Shown: positions 7,159-14,106, counted from the first letter of the stretch. The stretch is 20,213 nt of DNA from JANLIQ01 sp964362925 (GCA_964362925.1 CAYIGA010000011.1:1-20213); one strand, 5' to 3'. Notes: a model not told the origin generated them from the sequence alone. Numbers and translations: made by a program.

Positions 7159-8140
7159 CCAATTGCTGAAGCAACTCGACAAATCTCTGACGGGCCAGTG
7201 GCAGGGCTTTCTCGGCCTCGGCGATATTGGCTGGATTCTCGTTTGATCGGGGCTGACAATAGTAGTCGTACCACTCGGCAAAACTACTTAGGAGGCGGGC
7301 AACAATCATTTTGGCAACTTGGATGGTTTCGGTCTTTTCCGCCACCGTTTGACACTGATTGAGCATCGCCTTTAGAATCGCTTGACCAAACTCGGGTCGA
7401 TCGTAAGCGAAGAGCCAAATAGTCATCCAATCAATCGCCTTTGGCCCCCAAGCCGCCTCGCCCCAATCGATCACAAATAAGCCGTTCTTTCCGCCGTCTA
7501 AAATATTCGCCGGCGCCAAATCGGTATGGACAATGCTATTTGTTTGAGTCACCGTTAATGGCTGACTTAAAATCTGGGCAAGTAGATCGAGCATTTCTTG
7601 GCCAAGGTGCTGAAGAACAAATTTTCGTCTTTGATCAAACTCTTTAGACCATTGCTCCTGCCAATCCCGATGATTAAGTAAGGTTCGATCAGCCTTCTGG
7701 CTGATCTGATCAAGCGCCCGGCGCCAGCCGACGATAAATTCGAGTAATTGAGTCGAGTCGATCTCTGGTTTAAACGAATGCTTGCCGACCGATGTCCCTT
7801 TTAAGTCCAATCGCAAAATCCATTCCGGCGGCGAGTCAAAGTTTGTTTGGAGCGTCTTTTGGGCCGGTAAGCCGGCTTCCGCTAGCCGATCATTAATGTA
7901 GCGAGCGACAGATTCGCTTCTAATAAATCTTTGCCGGGGATTAACTTCTCCGGGTGTCCTAATTTTTAGTCGAACCATTCTTGTTTTGCCTTCTTCAGTT
8001 TGTTTGCCAGCGATGAGAATTTTCTGCCACGGCTTGATCTGCCAGTTAGAAAAATGGAGCTCTTCAGTTGGCTTGAGGTGAAGATCGGCCAGAATTGTCG
8101 ATATTGCTCGGATCAGTTCCTGGTTATTCAGCTCGGTCAT
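7145..8140 (-). CDS. APH/choline-kinase-fold phosphotransferase
   Basis: 331 residues. The kinase C-lobe shows the catalytic loop VHTDLAPANIL (His205, Asp207, Asn212) and the metal-binding VIDWGEAAWGPKAIDW, the two hallmarks of the aminoglycoside phosphotransferase/choline-kinase-like superfamily. The N-lobe is divergent. Such enzymes phosphorylate small molecules, including sugars (for example maltokinase and fructosamine kinase relatives), not only antibiotics. Location in a sugar operon, overlapping the barrel gene upstream by 17 bp and the oxidoreductase downstream by 14 bp, favours a sugar or amino-sugar kinase over a resistance enzyme. This is inference from context; the substrate is unknown. 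Confidence 0.82.
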   Translation of the reverse strand: MTELNNQELIRAISTILADLHLKPTEELHFSNWQIKPWQKILIAGKQTEEGKTRMVRLKIRTPGEVNPRQRFIRSESVARYINDRLAEAGLPAQKTLQTNFDSPPEWILRLDLKGTSVGKHSFKPEIDSTQLLEFIVGWRRALDQISQKADRTLLNHRDWQEQWSKEFDQRRKFVLQHLGQEMLDLLAQILSQPLTVTQTNSIVHTDLAPANILDGGKNGLFVIDWGEAAWGPKAIDWMTIWLFAYDRPEFGQAILKAMLNQCQTVAEKTETIQVAKMIVARLLSSFAEWYDYYCQPRSNENPANIAEAEKALPLARQRFVELLQQLDEKN

Positions 8141-9170
8141 GATTGTTTAACTCGGCCAAACTTAGATAGGCCAGCAGATAGCTAACAATAGACTCGGCGC
8201 CCTGATTTTTATTGACACCGCCAGGTGTGACGCCATCGTAGATGCCGCCTGTTGTTTCGTCAATCAGAGATTTCTGTTGGCAGTTGTTGCCTCTGTACCA
8301 GCTGAACCACTCGCTAGCGACTTCTAAGTACTTCTTATTTTTGGTTAGTTGATAAATTTCTTTAGCCGCTAAAACCATGTCAGCCGCTTCTAGTGGCTGT
8401 TGGTCGTAACTGGCCTTTTGGCCACTCTTAAAAAACCAACCATTTTGGCCAATCGGTGCCGGCTGGCCGTCGAGGCGACAGATTCTATTAAGCCAATCGA
8501 ATGATTTAATTGCCACTTCGCTGGCTCGACTGTCTTTCAAGACAAGAGCCGCTCGAGCCAGAGAGTAAGACAGAATACCGTTAGCGTAGAAAAGGCCGTC
8601 TTCAAACCACAGCCAAACGTCACTCGACTGACGATCGAAGATATCGACTAGTTTATCAGCCCAGCGCTTGGCTTCTTCCAGCTTGCCGGCAGCCACCAAG
8701 CCGAGCAAAATATAGGCCTTGGTTCGAACGTGAGGATGATTAAGGTGTTTTTCGATTGAGGCCCGGCCAAAAATCTCGGCCGATTTTTTAACCAGCTCTT
8801 TATCGGGACAAGTGGCGATTACTTCTCCTAAGGCCCAAATCGCTCGACCGATCGAGTCTTCCGATCCTTCAGCTTCAACCAACTTCTCGGAAAAACTAAG
8901 GAAGTTATGAAAACTACCGCCCTCCTTCTCGACTCGTTGCAAATAACCGAAATAGACTTCCGCCAGACTTAAAATTGAGGCGTCTTGAAAAAGACGGTAA
9001 TGCCATAAACAAACAATCAACGCCCGGGCGTTGTCATCGATCGAATAGCCGTGAGCTGGGTCGGGAACGTCAAAATCAGCGTGTTGGATAATGCCCGTTG
9101 GTGTTGTTAGTCTTTTTAGGTGTCGCAAAACCGGTCGATCTTTAAATTGCCCAAAAAAGTTATTTTCCAT
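8124..9170 (-). CDS. Predicted alpha/alpha-barrel sugar-processing protein, GT4-associated
   Basis: 348 residues from ATG at 9170 (MENNFFGQF), chosen because the longer frame lies inside the previous gene. The N-terminal block HLKRLTTPTGIIQHADF followed by PDPAHGYSIDDNARALI is a conserved signature I associate with barrel domains fused to, or next to, GT4 glycosyltransferases. The rest is a series of amphipathic helix pairs with Trp and Tyr (DVWLWFEDGLFYANGILSYS; YDQQPLEAADMVLAAKEIYQ), consistent with an (alpha/alpha)6 toroid as in many glycoside hydrolases and epimerases. The exact reaction is unknown to me. It overlaps the GT4 gene by 11 bp, which resembles a split version of the fused arrangement. 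Confidence 0.7.
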   Translation of the reverse strand: MENNFFGQFKDRPVLRHLKRLTTPTGIIQHADFDVPDPAHGYSIDDNARALIVCLWHYRLFQDASILSLAEVYFGYLQRVEKEGGSFHNFLSFSEKLVEAEGSEDSIGRAIWALGEVIATCPDKELVKKSAEIFGRASIEKHLNHPHVRTKAYILLGLVAAGKLEEAKRWADKLVDIFDRQSSDVWLWFEDGLFYANGILSYSLARAALVLKDSRASEVAIKSFDWLNRICRLDGQPAPIGQNGWFFKSGQKASYDQQPLEAADMVLAAKEIYQLTKNKKYLEVASEWFSWYRGNNCQQKSLIDETTGGIYDGVTPGGVNKNQGAESIVSYLLAYLSLAELNNHDRAE

Positions 9171-10377
9171 GTTCCCTGGCCACAATCTCAAAAAGATCCA
9201 AATGTCGCAAAGCGACATTTGACCAAATCATATTCCGACCGTAGGCGTAGGCTTTCCGAGACATCTCTTGGGCGCTATTGGAATCGCTTAACAAGTGATT
9301 TATTTTTTTTGCTAGATCGTGACTGTCGAGTGGTCTACAGAGAACTCCCCGACCTTCAGCCAGGACTTCCTTGGCGTAAACATATGGCGTCGAAATGCAG
9401 GGACGACCGGCGCTAACCGCGTAGGACAAAGTTCCAGATGAAACCTGATCCAAATTAGGGTAAGGGGTAACGTAGACATCGGTCGCCCGCAGATAGCTAA
9501 CGATTTCATCTAAGGTCAAGTAGCGATTAACAAATTCGACACTTTTTTCCAAACCAAGTTTAGTAATTAATTTTTGTAAGCTGTCGCGATAAACTTCACC
9601 TTCTTGGCGTAAAACGACCGGATGAGTTTCGCCTAAGAGCAAAAGTTTGGCCTTCGGATTCTTCTTGATTACTTCCGGTAAAGCCTTAATGGCGTATTGG
9701 TACCCCTTTGAACGGCTGAACAAACCAAAGCTAGATATAATTATCGAGTCAGCAAAACCCAGTCTTTTTTTATGAGGAGCGCTTGGTCCGAAAGAAACAT
9801 CTGGTACTCCGTGAGGGATAGTGACAATTTTATTGGGGTCAACATCGTAATGTTCGCTCAAAAATTTACCAGCGGCGGCGACAATAACAATCAGCGCTGC
9901 TGCTTTTTTGGACATCTCCTTGACGATCTCGACCATTTTTGGTTCGGGATTTTGTAAAACGGTGTGGGGACAGATGACGATCGGTTTAGTAATTCGATCC
10001 ATAAAAGGGAGGATGTATTCGCCTTGAGTACCGCCAAAAATACCAAACTCGTGCTGGAGAACAACAACATCGGCGCTAGACTGATTGATGTAATCAGCCG
10101 CTTTTAACCAAGTGCTTAAATCTTCCTGATCGATTTTGTACTTAACCTCCCAGGGGTAGATTCGGTGCTGACCGCCCGAATGTTCATCGTCGATTGCAAT
10201 AATGTCAGCCAGATAGTGAGGATTAAGGACGTTGATGGCTTTGGTTAGGGCGCGGGTGTAGGTGGCAATGCCGCACTCACGGGGAATATAGGTGGCAACG
10301 TAAATTACCCGAACTTTTCGTTCGGTAGCGGCCAGTTGGGCGGCCAGGCGGATTTTTCGGGCGTTTATTGATGTCAT
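9160..10377 (-). CDS. GT4-family (GT-B fold) glycosyltransferase
   Basis: 405 residues with the two Rossmann-like domains of GT-B enzymes. The N-terminal domain has VRVIYVATYIPRECGIATYT (acceptor-side glycine loop) and VVLQHEFGIFGG. The C-terminal donor domain has IIISSFGLFSRSKGYQYAIK, KLLLLGETHP, a TDVYVTPYPNLDQVSSGTLS segment and GVLCRPLD. GT4 enzymes move a sugar from a nucleotide-sugar donor with retention of configuration; donor and acceptor cannot be read here. No membrane helix is evident. It is first in the glycan operon, directly behind a good promoter, and overlaps the barrel gene by 11 bp. No Shine-Dalgarno precedes the ATG, which has a leader of about 20 nt. Confidence 0.9.
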   Translation of the reverse strand: MTSINARKIRLAAQLAATERKVRVIYVATYIPRECGIATYTRALTKAINVLNPHYLADIIAIDDEHSGGQHRIYPWEVKYKIDQEDLSTWLKAADYINQSSADVVVLQHEFGIFGGTQGEYILPFMDRITKPIVICPHTVLQNPEPKMVEIVKEMSKKAAALIVIVAAAGKFLSEHYDVDPNKIVTIPHGVPDVSFGPSAPHKKRLGFADSIIISSFGLFSRSKGYQYAIKALPEVIKKNPKAKLLLLGETHPVVLRQEGEVYRDSLQKLITKLGLEKSVEFVNRYLTLDEIVSYLRATDVYVTPYPNLDQVSSGTLSYAVSAGRPCISTPYVYAKEVLAEGRGVLCRPLDSHDLAKKINHLLSDSNSAQEMSRKAYAYGRNMIWSNVALRHLDLFEIVAREHGK

Positions 10378-10402
10378 CTATATATTGGTTAATTGTGCCC
10401 AC

Positions 10403-10431
10403 ATTGTAACGGAAAAAAGCCAACCCTTCAA
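10403..10431 (-). promoter_or_regulatory. Sigma-70-type promoter of the glycan operon
   Basis: On the minus strand TTGAAG (10431-10426) and TACAAT (10408-10403) are separated by exactly 17 nt. The -35 box overlaps the galT stop codon, so the five downstream genes can be transcribed independently of galT. A start near 10396 would leave about 19 nt before the GT4 ATG. Read by eye. Confidence 0.6.
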
Positions 10432-11423
10432 TCAGCTTGACGCTGGCCGTTAAGGTAATCAGCGGCGACTTCCGGGCTAAAGACGTCGATGATAACGCCG
10501 CTCCCAAGCTCATAACCACCAAAAGTTCCCAACCGCGGGGCGATTTCTAAGTGCCAACGATAATACTCGGCCTCTTCGAGCGAATTGGGCGCCGAGTGAA
10601 TATAAAAATTGAGCGCCGGTTCGTTGAGGGCGAGGTTAATTTTGGCCATCGACTGGCTTAAAACAGGAATCAACTCGGCCAGTTCGGTAGCGGAAATTTT
10701 ATCGAAGCGGCTAATTTGGTATTTAGGCACAATCCAAGTTTCAAAGGGGAAGCGGGCGGCGTACTGGACAAAGGCAATGTAGTGTTCGTTTTCAGCGATA
10801 ACCCTTTTAGCAAACTTCTGTTCGTGAGCGATCAGATCGTCAAAGGGGCTGCGACTGTTAAGTTCTAGATACCTCTGACATTCAGTTAATTCGCGGGAAA
10901 TTAAGTTGGGAATAATATTGGAGGAAAAGATTTGGGCGTGAGGGTGAACGATCGAAGCGCCAGCGGCCGGTTTTTCATTATAGATTGCCATCGTGTAGTC
11001 GTTATTGCAGAGTTGGTCGAAGTGCTGATAGCGCTTCTTCAACATTACTAGCAAATCTCTCCAAGTTCGCTGGTCAAATTTTGGCAAGGGTCGATCGTGA
11101 TCTTTGATAATCACCACATCGTGACCACCTAGCGACGGTTTGGCCAAGAAAAAATCGTCCTCAACTTTGTACGAGCGCTCGCTACATCGAGTCTGGTCCT
11201 CAACAAAAGCTGGATACTTGTTGGCAATTACATAAACTAGTTCAGTTTCGTAATGCTTGAGGCGATTTTGGCTGTAGTTAGCATGTTCAAGACAGAATGG
11301 GCAATGTTCTTTAGCTGAAAGAATTGGTTGGCTGGCACTGACAAATTCGCTCGGCCGCTTGACTCGTTCGGGAGCGATGACGACCCAGTCGCCGGTAATA
11401 ATGTTTTGCCTTAACTGTGGCAT
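10428..11423 (-). CDS. galT: Galactose-1-phosphate uridylyltransferase-like protein
   Basis: 331 residues with the GalT HIT-fold plan: MPQLRQNIITGDWVVIAPER at the start, a CPFC zinc pair, GGHDVVIIKDHDRP, and the catalytic SIVHPHAQIF box with His160-Pro-His162-Ala-Gln164, where His162 is expected to carry the uridylyl group. The C-terminal half repeats the fold (YIAFVQYAARFPFETWIVPK, YYRWHLEIAPRLG). GalT exchanges UMP between UDP-glucose and galactose 1-phosphate; relatives act as ADP-glucose phosphorylases, so the sugar and nucleotide are not certain. It lies upstream of the glycan operon. No Shine-Dalgarno is seen; a perfect hairpin ends two bases before the ATG. Confidence 0.88.
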   Translation of the reverse strand: MPQLRQNIITGDWVVIAPERVKRPSEFVSASQPILSAKEHCPFCLEHANYSQNRLKHYETELVYVIANKYPAFVEDQTRCSERSYKVEDDFFLAKPSLGGHDVVIIKDHDRPLPKFDQRTWRDLLVMLKKRYQHFDQLCNNDYTMAIYNEKPAAGASIVHPHAQIFSSNIIPNLISRELTECQRYLELNSRSPFDDLIAHEQKFAKRVIAENEHYIAFVQYAARFPFETWIVPKYQISRFDKISATELAELIPVLSQSMAKINLALNEPALNFYIHSAPNSLEEAEYYRWHLEIAPRLGTFGGYELGSGVIIDVFSPEVAADYLNGQRQAD

Positions 11424-11425
11424 CT

Positions 11426-11448
11426 CATTTTCAGCTTAGCTGAAAATG
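11426..11448 (-). promoter_or_regulatory. Perfect hairpin abutting the galT start codon
   Basis: CATTTTCAGC and GCTGAAAATG form a 10-bp perfect stem with a 3-nt loop. It ends two nucleotides before the galT ATG and occupies the place where a ribosome-binding site should be. It may restrict initiation, or it may be a relic of an intergenic repeat. There is no terminator-like U-run. Confidence 0.5.
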
Positions 11449-11463
11449 CAAACCCCAAATACC

Positions 11464-11493
11464 AAAAACCAAGTTCCAAACGTTTGGAACTTG
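11464..11493 (-). terminator. Candidate intrinsic terminator in an A/C-rich palindromic element
   Basis: Positions 11470-11493 are a perfect 24-bp palindrome (half-site CAAGTTCCAAAC). On the minus strand it is followed by GTTTTTGG, giving a stem of about 10 bp plus a short U-run. It would end transcription coming from ruvC before galT. The flanks are A/C-rich on the left and G/T-rich on the right, so the whole of about 11450-11531 is a larger imperfect inverted repeat. It may therefore be an inserted intergenic element rather than a dedicated terminator. Confidence 0.5.
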
Positions 11494-11528
11494 TAATGTT
11501 GGCTAATTTGGATTTGTTTGGTTATTGG

Positions 11529-11672
11529 TTATTCTTCGCCGGAATACCACATCTGGCAAAGCGTCGATGTCGCCAACGGACCCGCTTCTTTGAAGTCAGA
11601 GCCCTCGTTGGAAGACGGCGCGGCAGTCGTTGAAGAAGTTACAACGGGCGAAGAAGCCCGGGCGAGCTTCAT
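11529..11672 (-). CDS. Possible 47-aa small protein downstream of ruvC
   Basis: ATG at 11672-11670 opens a 47-codon frame ending TAA. The product starts MKLARASSPVVTSSTT, is rich in Ser, Thr, Ala and Pro, and ends GPLATSTLCQMWYSGEE, an ordered-looking tail with Cys and Trp. It lies 22 nt after the ruvC stop and before the palindromic terminator, so it could share the ruvC transcript. No Shine-Dalgarno is present; the bases before ATG are pyrimidine- and A-rich. Family not recognised. It may be a real short peptide, a gene remnant, or chance. Confidence 0.25.
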   Translation of the reverse strand: MKLARASSPVVTSSTTAAPSSNEGSDFKEAGPLATSTLCQMWYSGEE

Positions 11673-11684
11673 TTGGTGATTGGA

Positions 11685-11725
11685 GGCGCTGGCTTTAAGC
11701 CAAGAATTGGCTTAAAGCCAGCGCC
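11685..11725. repeat. 17-bp perfect inverted repeat spanning the ruvC stop codon
   Basis: Two perfectly complementary 17-bp arms (11685-11701 and 11709-11725) surround a 7-nt loop. The right arm and loop encode the last residues of RuvC (AVALALSQFLA) and its stop lies in the left arm. No U-tract follows on either strand, so it is not a standard intrinsic terminator. It would be a very stable mRNA 3' structure. Confidence 0.8.
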
Positions 11726-12171
11726 ACTGCGTCGGCGGCGTCGTCCGGCTGGGGAATTTTTTCCAGACCAAAGTAATTTTTAACAAAATTCTGGACGTCT
11801 TTCTTCTTAGCCTTACCGTTGCCAAGCAAAACTTTTTTCAGTCGCAGTGGGGCGATTTCGACGATTTTAATATTGGCCTGCGCCGCCGCCAACAAGACGA
11901 CACCGCGGGCTTGACCGACGGCAAAAGCGGTTTTGGCGTTGTTGGCGAAAAAAATCATCTCGATGGCGATTAAATCCGGCTTAATTTCATTGAAGCGCTT
12001 GACCATCTCGTAATAGATAAAAGAAAGCTTCTGGCCTTCGGGGGAGTTGGGCGTTGTTTCGATACAATCGTAATGGATCAGACGGGCTTTACCTTTAATA
12101 ATCTCAATCAATCCCAGCCCCAACTTGCCTGAACCTGGGTCAATCCCTAAAATCCGCTTGCCCTCCATCAT
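11695..12171 (-). CDS. ruvC: Crossover junction endodeoxyribonuclease RuvC
   Basis: 158 residues, a normal RuvC length. The RNase-H-fold active site is intact: Asp11 in ILGIDPGSGKLG, Glu71 in LIAIEMIFFANN, and Asp144/Asp147 in the PDDAADAVALAL box. RuvC resolves Holliday junctions as a dimer with RuvAB. The usual Gln after the second acidic residue (EQ) is Met here. It sits downstream of yebC, the common bacterial pairing, but an orphan gene with its own terminator lies between them. Only about 23 nt separate that terminator's U-run from the ruvC ATG, so ruvC has no room for its own promoter and probably depends on read-through. Start could be either of two adjacent ATGs. Confidence 0.95.
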   Translation of the reverse strand: MMEGKRILGIDPGSGKLGLGLIEIIKGKARLIHYDCIETTPNSPEGQKLSFIYYEMVKRFNEIKPDLIAIEMIFFANNAKTAFAVGQARGVVLLAAAQANIKIVEIAPLRLKKVLLGNGKAKKKDVQNFVKNYFGLEKIPQPDDAADAVALALSQFLA

Positions 12172-12194
12172 CGAACAGTCTCTTCTTTTCTGGA

Positions 12195-12226
12195 TTAAAA
12201 AGAAAGGCCCGCCAGTCGCGGGCCTT
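12195..12226 (-). terminator. Rho-independent terminator of the orphan gene at 12244-12663
   Basis: On the minus strand AAGGCCCGC and GCGGGCCTT form a 9-bp GC-rich stem with a 5-nt loop (12204-12226), followed by TTCTTTTTAAT. This is a canonical intrinsic terminator, 18 nt after the orphan gene stop and just before ruvC. Confidence 0.85.
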
Positions 12227-12243
12227 GGAAGACGTCTCGGACG

Positions 12244-12663
12244 TCACGGTTGCAGTTGCGGTTCCAGTCTGCCTTCACTGCCTTCACTGAAGCCACCCGG
12301 TGACAGGGTCACCCAGATAGAGAACGTTACCTCGCGAGACGCCTGCCAAACGACGGTTTTGTGCTTTAAGATATCCCTTAATCCGTCCCTGATTAAGTCA
12401 GTCCGCTCCTGGAGGTTGGCGTGTCGATCGGGGAAGTCATTGGCAATCACGCCGATCGAAAAGTCGTGGGTTACGACGTCAAATGACCGTGACTCCCGGA
12501 AATAGACGGAGACGTCTTTCTCGGTCAGACTGCCACCCGCGTCTTGACAGCTCAAAAATTGAGCGGCGAGATGAACCAGACTTTTACCCAGATCAAACTG
12601 GAATTGGATCCCGTTCAACCCCGGCACTTGGTCTGGATTAACCACTACCTCAATTTGCAGCAT
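12244..12663 (-). CDS. Orphan protein between yebC and ruvC, possibly tautomerase-like
   Basis: 139 residues from ATG at 12663, chosen because GGAGG lies seven bases upstream; a longer frame to 12723 would start before the predicted transcript. The product begins MLQIEVVVNPDQVPGL and contains KDVSVYFRESRSFDVVTHDF, a DRHANLQERTDLIRDGLRDI helix and a late strand VTFSIWVTLSPGGFSEG. This strand-helix-strand rhythm resembles small tautomerase/CHMI-like proteins, but the catalytic N-terminal Pro is absent and I do not claim an activity. No membrane helix or signal peptide. It has its own promoter and its own terminator, making an independent unit inserted in the yebC-ruvC pair. Confidence 0.72.
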   Translation of the reverse strand: MLQIEVVVNPDQVPGLNGIQFQFDLGKSLVHLAAQFLSCQDAGGSLTEKDVSVYFRESRSFDVVTHDFSIGVIANDFPDRHANLQERTDLIRDGLRDILKHKTVVWQASREVTFSIWVTLSPGGFSEGSEGRLEPQLQP

Positions 12664-12710
12664 CGACCTGCCTCCAAAGGAACTCGTTGCCAACCGGCAA
12701 CTGTAGCGAA

Positions 12711-12739
12711 ATTCTACCAACATTGCTCCGATTAGTCAA
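12711..12739 (-). promoter_or_regulatory. Sigma-70-type promoter of the orphan gene at 12244-12663
   Basis: On the minus strand TTGACT (12739-12734) and TAGAAT (12716-12711) are separated by 17 nt, near-consensus. It begins 6 nt after the yebC stop. The predicted leader of about 40 nt carries a 6-bp hairpin (GTTGCC/GGCAAC, 12686-12701) near its 5' end and GGAGG before the ATG. Confidence 0.7.
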
Positions 12740-12744
12740 TAAAT

Positions 12745-13461
12745 TCAGATGGGAATATCGAAGTTGCTAGAGATTTTTATGACGTCGTCGAGACGAGTCA
12801 ACGCCGTCGATAGTTTAATAATTCTTTCGGCTAATTTCGGCTCGGTGATTAGCACCGTTGTGGTTGGCTGATGCTCAAAACTAACCTGATTACTGGAAAA
12901 ATTGGCTTCGGCCAGTCGGCGTCGGACGAATTCCAACTCTTTTGGGTCGGTGTAAACAAAAACTTTGTCATCGTCAATTTCCAAGTCAATGGCTCCAGCC
13001 TCGATTGCCGCTAATTCGGCTGTTGCCACGTCAAAGTTTTCCAAAATAATCTGCCCCCGTTTTTTAAATAAATAGCCAACCGAACCGCTTTCGGCCAGCT
13101 TACCATCGAACTTGTTCAAAATCGCTCGGATATCGCTAACTGTTCGGTTACGGTTAGTGGTGGCTGTCTCAATCAAAAAGGCCGTCCCGCCGGGACCGTA
13201 GGCCTCAAAAACAATCTCTTCCATGACCGAAGCGTCAGTACCTTTGACTCGATCGATCGCCCGCTCGATATTGTCTTTGGGCATATTATTATCACCAGCT
13301 CGATCAATCGCCAGTCGGAGTTGGAAATTAAGCTCTGGATCCGTCCCGCCTCTAGCGGCAACGGTAATGGCGTTAGCCAATTTCGAAAAAACCGCCCCTC
13401 GTTTTTGATCGGCCAGGCCTTTTTGGTGCTTAATACTCGACCACTTACTATGCCCAGACAT
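12745..13461 (-). CDS. yebC: YebC/PmpR-family protein
   Basis: 238 residues with the family start MSGHSKWSSIKHQKGLADQK, then FSKLANAITVAARGG, DNIERAIDRVKG, EAYGPGGTAFLIET and VGYLFKKRGQIILE, all hallmark segments of the three-domain YebC fold. Members have been described as transcription regulators and, more recently, as ribosome-associated factors that relieve stalling at proline runs; the sequence does not say which applies. It normally precedes ruvC, as here apart from the inserted gene. A GGGAG stretch lies about 14 nt before the ATG, farther than ideal. Confidence 0.96.
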   Translation of the reverse strand: MSGHSKWSSIKHQKGLADQKRGAVFSKLANAITVAARGGTDPELNFQLRLAIDRAGDNNMPKDNIERAIDRVKGTDASVMEEIVFEAYGPGGTAFLIETATTNRNRTVSDIRAILNKFDGKLAESGSVGYLFKKRGQIILENFDVATAELAAIEAGAIDLEIDDDKVFVYTDPKELEFVRRRLAEANFSSNQVSFEHQPTTTVLITEPKLAERIIKLSTALTRLDDVIKISSNFDIPI

Positions 13462-13532
13462 TAACTCGATTTTACTCCCTCAACCGTCGTTCGACCACTT
13501 CGCTTGGATTTGGCAGATCTCCTACCTGACCG

Positions 13533-13562
13533 TTGCCGTTGGTGGAAGGAGTGGAGTATAAT
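13533..13562 (+). promoter_or_regulatory. Promoter of the orphan gene at 13630-14106
   Basis: TTGCCG (13533-13538) and a perfect TATAAT (13557-13562) are 18 nt apart on the plus strand. A transcript from about 13569 excludes an upstream in-frame ATG at 13504. Near its 5' end the leader has a 6-bp hairpin with a 4-nt loop (AACTTA/TAAGTT, 13576-13591). Confidence 0.68.
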
Positions 13563-13629
13563 AATCAGCGAGATCAACTTAAGGATAAGTTCGACGCTCT
13601 TTGAACATCGCTTCGGGAGAGGAATAACA

Positions 13630-14106
13630 GTGGTTAAGATAGAGTCTAAGCCCGTCGATTTGGCCAACCTGGCCAAATGCCCGTATCTGCTACTAAACTT
13701 GTTTACCAGCTTTAAGAAGGAAGGGCGGCCGGCGGATACGGACGGTCACTGGGCCAAAGGAGATAACGGCATCATCCTTTGCCTATCCTCTCACCAACCA
13801 AGGGGGATAGTTCGCTCTTGGCTTAAGGTCTGGCTAAGTGAAAGGAGTCAGAGCCGTCAACCTGGGAAGCCCGATCTGACGATCGGTTACGGTCCGAGAC
13901 CGGGTTTGACCCCTTCCTCGCTAAAGGTTGGTCGGAACGGACAGTATTGGACGGAGCCGGAGAAGCTTTGTCGGCTAACCGACCAGTCATCGAGCTCTTT
14001 GGCAGCGATGACAATCACCGAGCTGATCAACCGTTTTAGAGAGCTCTCACCAGGATCCTTATCGATGCCGACAACTCGACGAGTTTATCGATCGAGAGAC
14101 GGATGA
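13630..14106 (+). CDS. Orphan hypothetical protein with own promoter and terminator
   Basis: 158 residues from a GTG at 13630, chosen because GAGAGG lies seven bases upstream and the promoter TATAAT sits between this codon and the earlier ATG at 13504. The product starts MVKIESKPVDLANLAKCPYL, includes NLFTSFKKEGRPADTDGHWA and GNGQYWTEPEKL-like polar stretches, a Ser/Thr-rich middle, and ends with MTITELINRFRELSPG and a basic tail. No signal peptide or membrane helix. Family not recognised. It lies between yebC (divergent) and the comEC-type hydrolase (convergent). The complete promoter, Shine-Dalgarno and terminator set argues that this is a real expressed gene despite its orphan sequence. 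Confidence 0.7.
   Translation: MVKIESKPVDLANLAKCPYLLLNLFTSFKKEGRPADTDGHWAKGDNGIILCLSSHQPRGIVRSWLKVWLSERSQSRQPGKPDLTIGYGPRPGLTPSSLKVGRNGQYWTEPEKLCRLTDQSSSSLAAMTITELINRFRELSPGSLSMPTTRRVYRSRDG

Noticed and set aside
7159..7281. 41-residue N-terminal extension of the oxidoreductase
   Set aside because: It lies within the kinase gene, reads as proline-rich nonsense, and the Rossmann strand begins at the internal ATG 7158.
7145..8140. Aminoglycoside resistance gene
   Set aside because: The fold matches the APH superfamily, but the operon context and divergent N-lobe point to a metabolic sugar-type kinase.
10428..10430. Recoded UGA as seen in some CPR lineages
   Set aside because: UGA terminates galT and two orphan genes at sensible protein ends, and no in-frame UGA interrupts the conserved genes.
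13504..13629. N-terminal extension of the orphan gene from ATG 13504
   Set aside because: The TATAAT box lies inside it, so the transcript would start after this ATG; the GTG at 13630 has a good Shine-Dalgarno.
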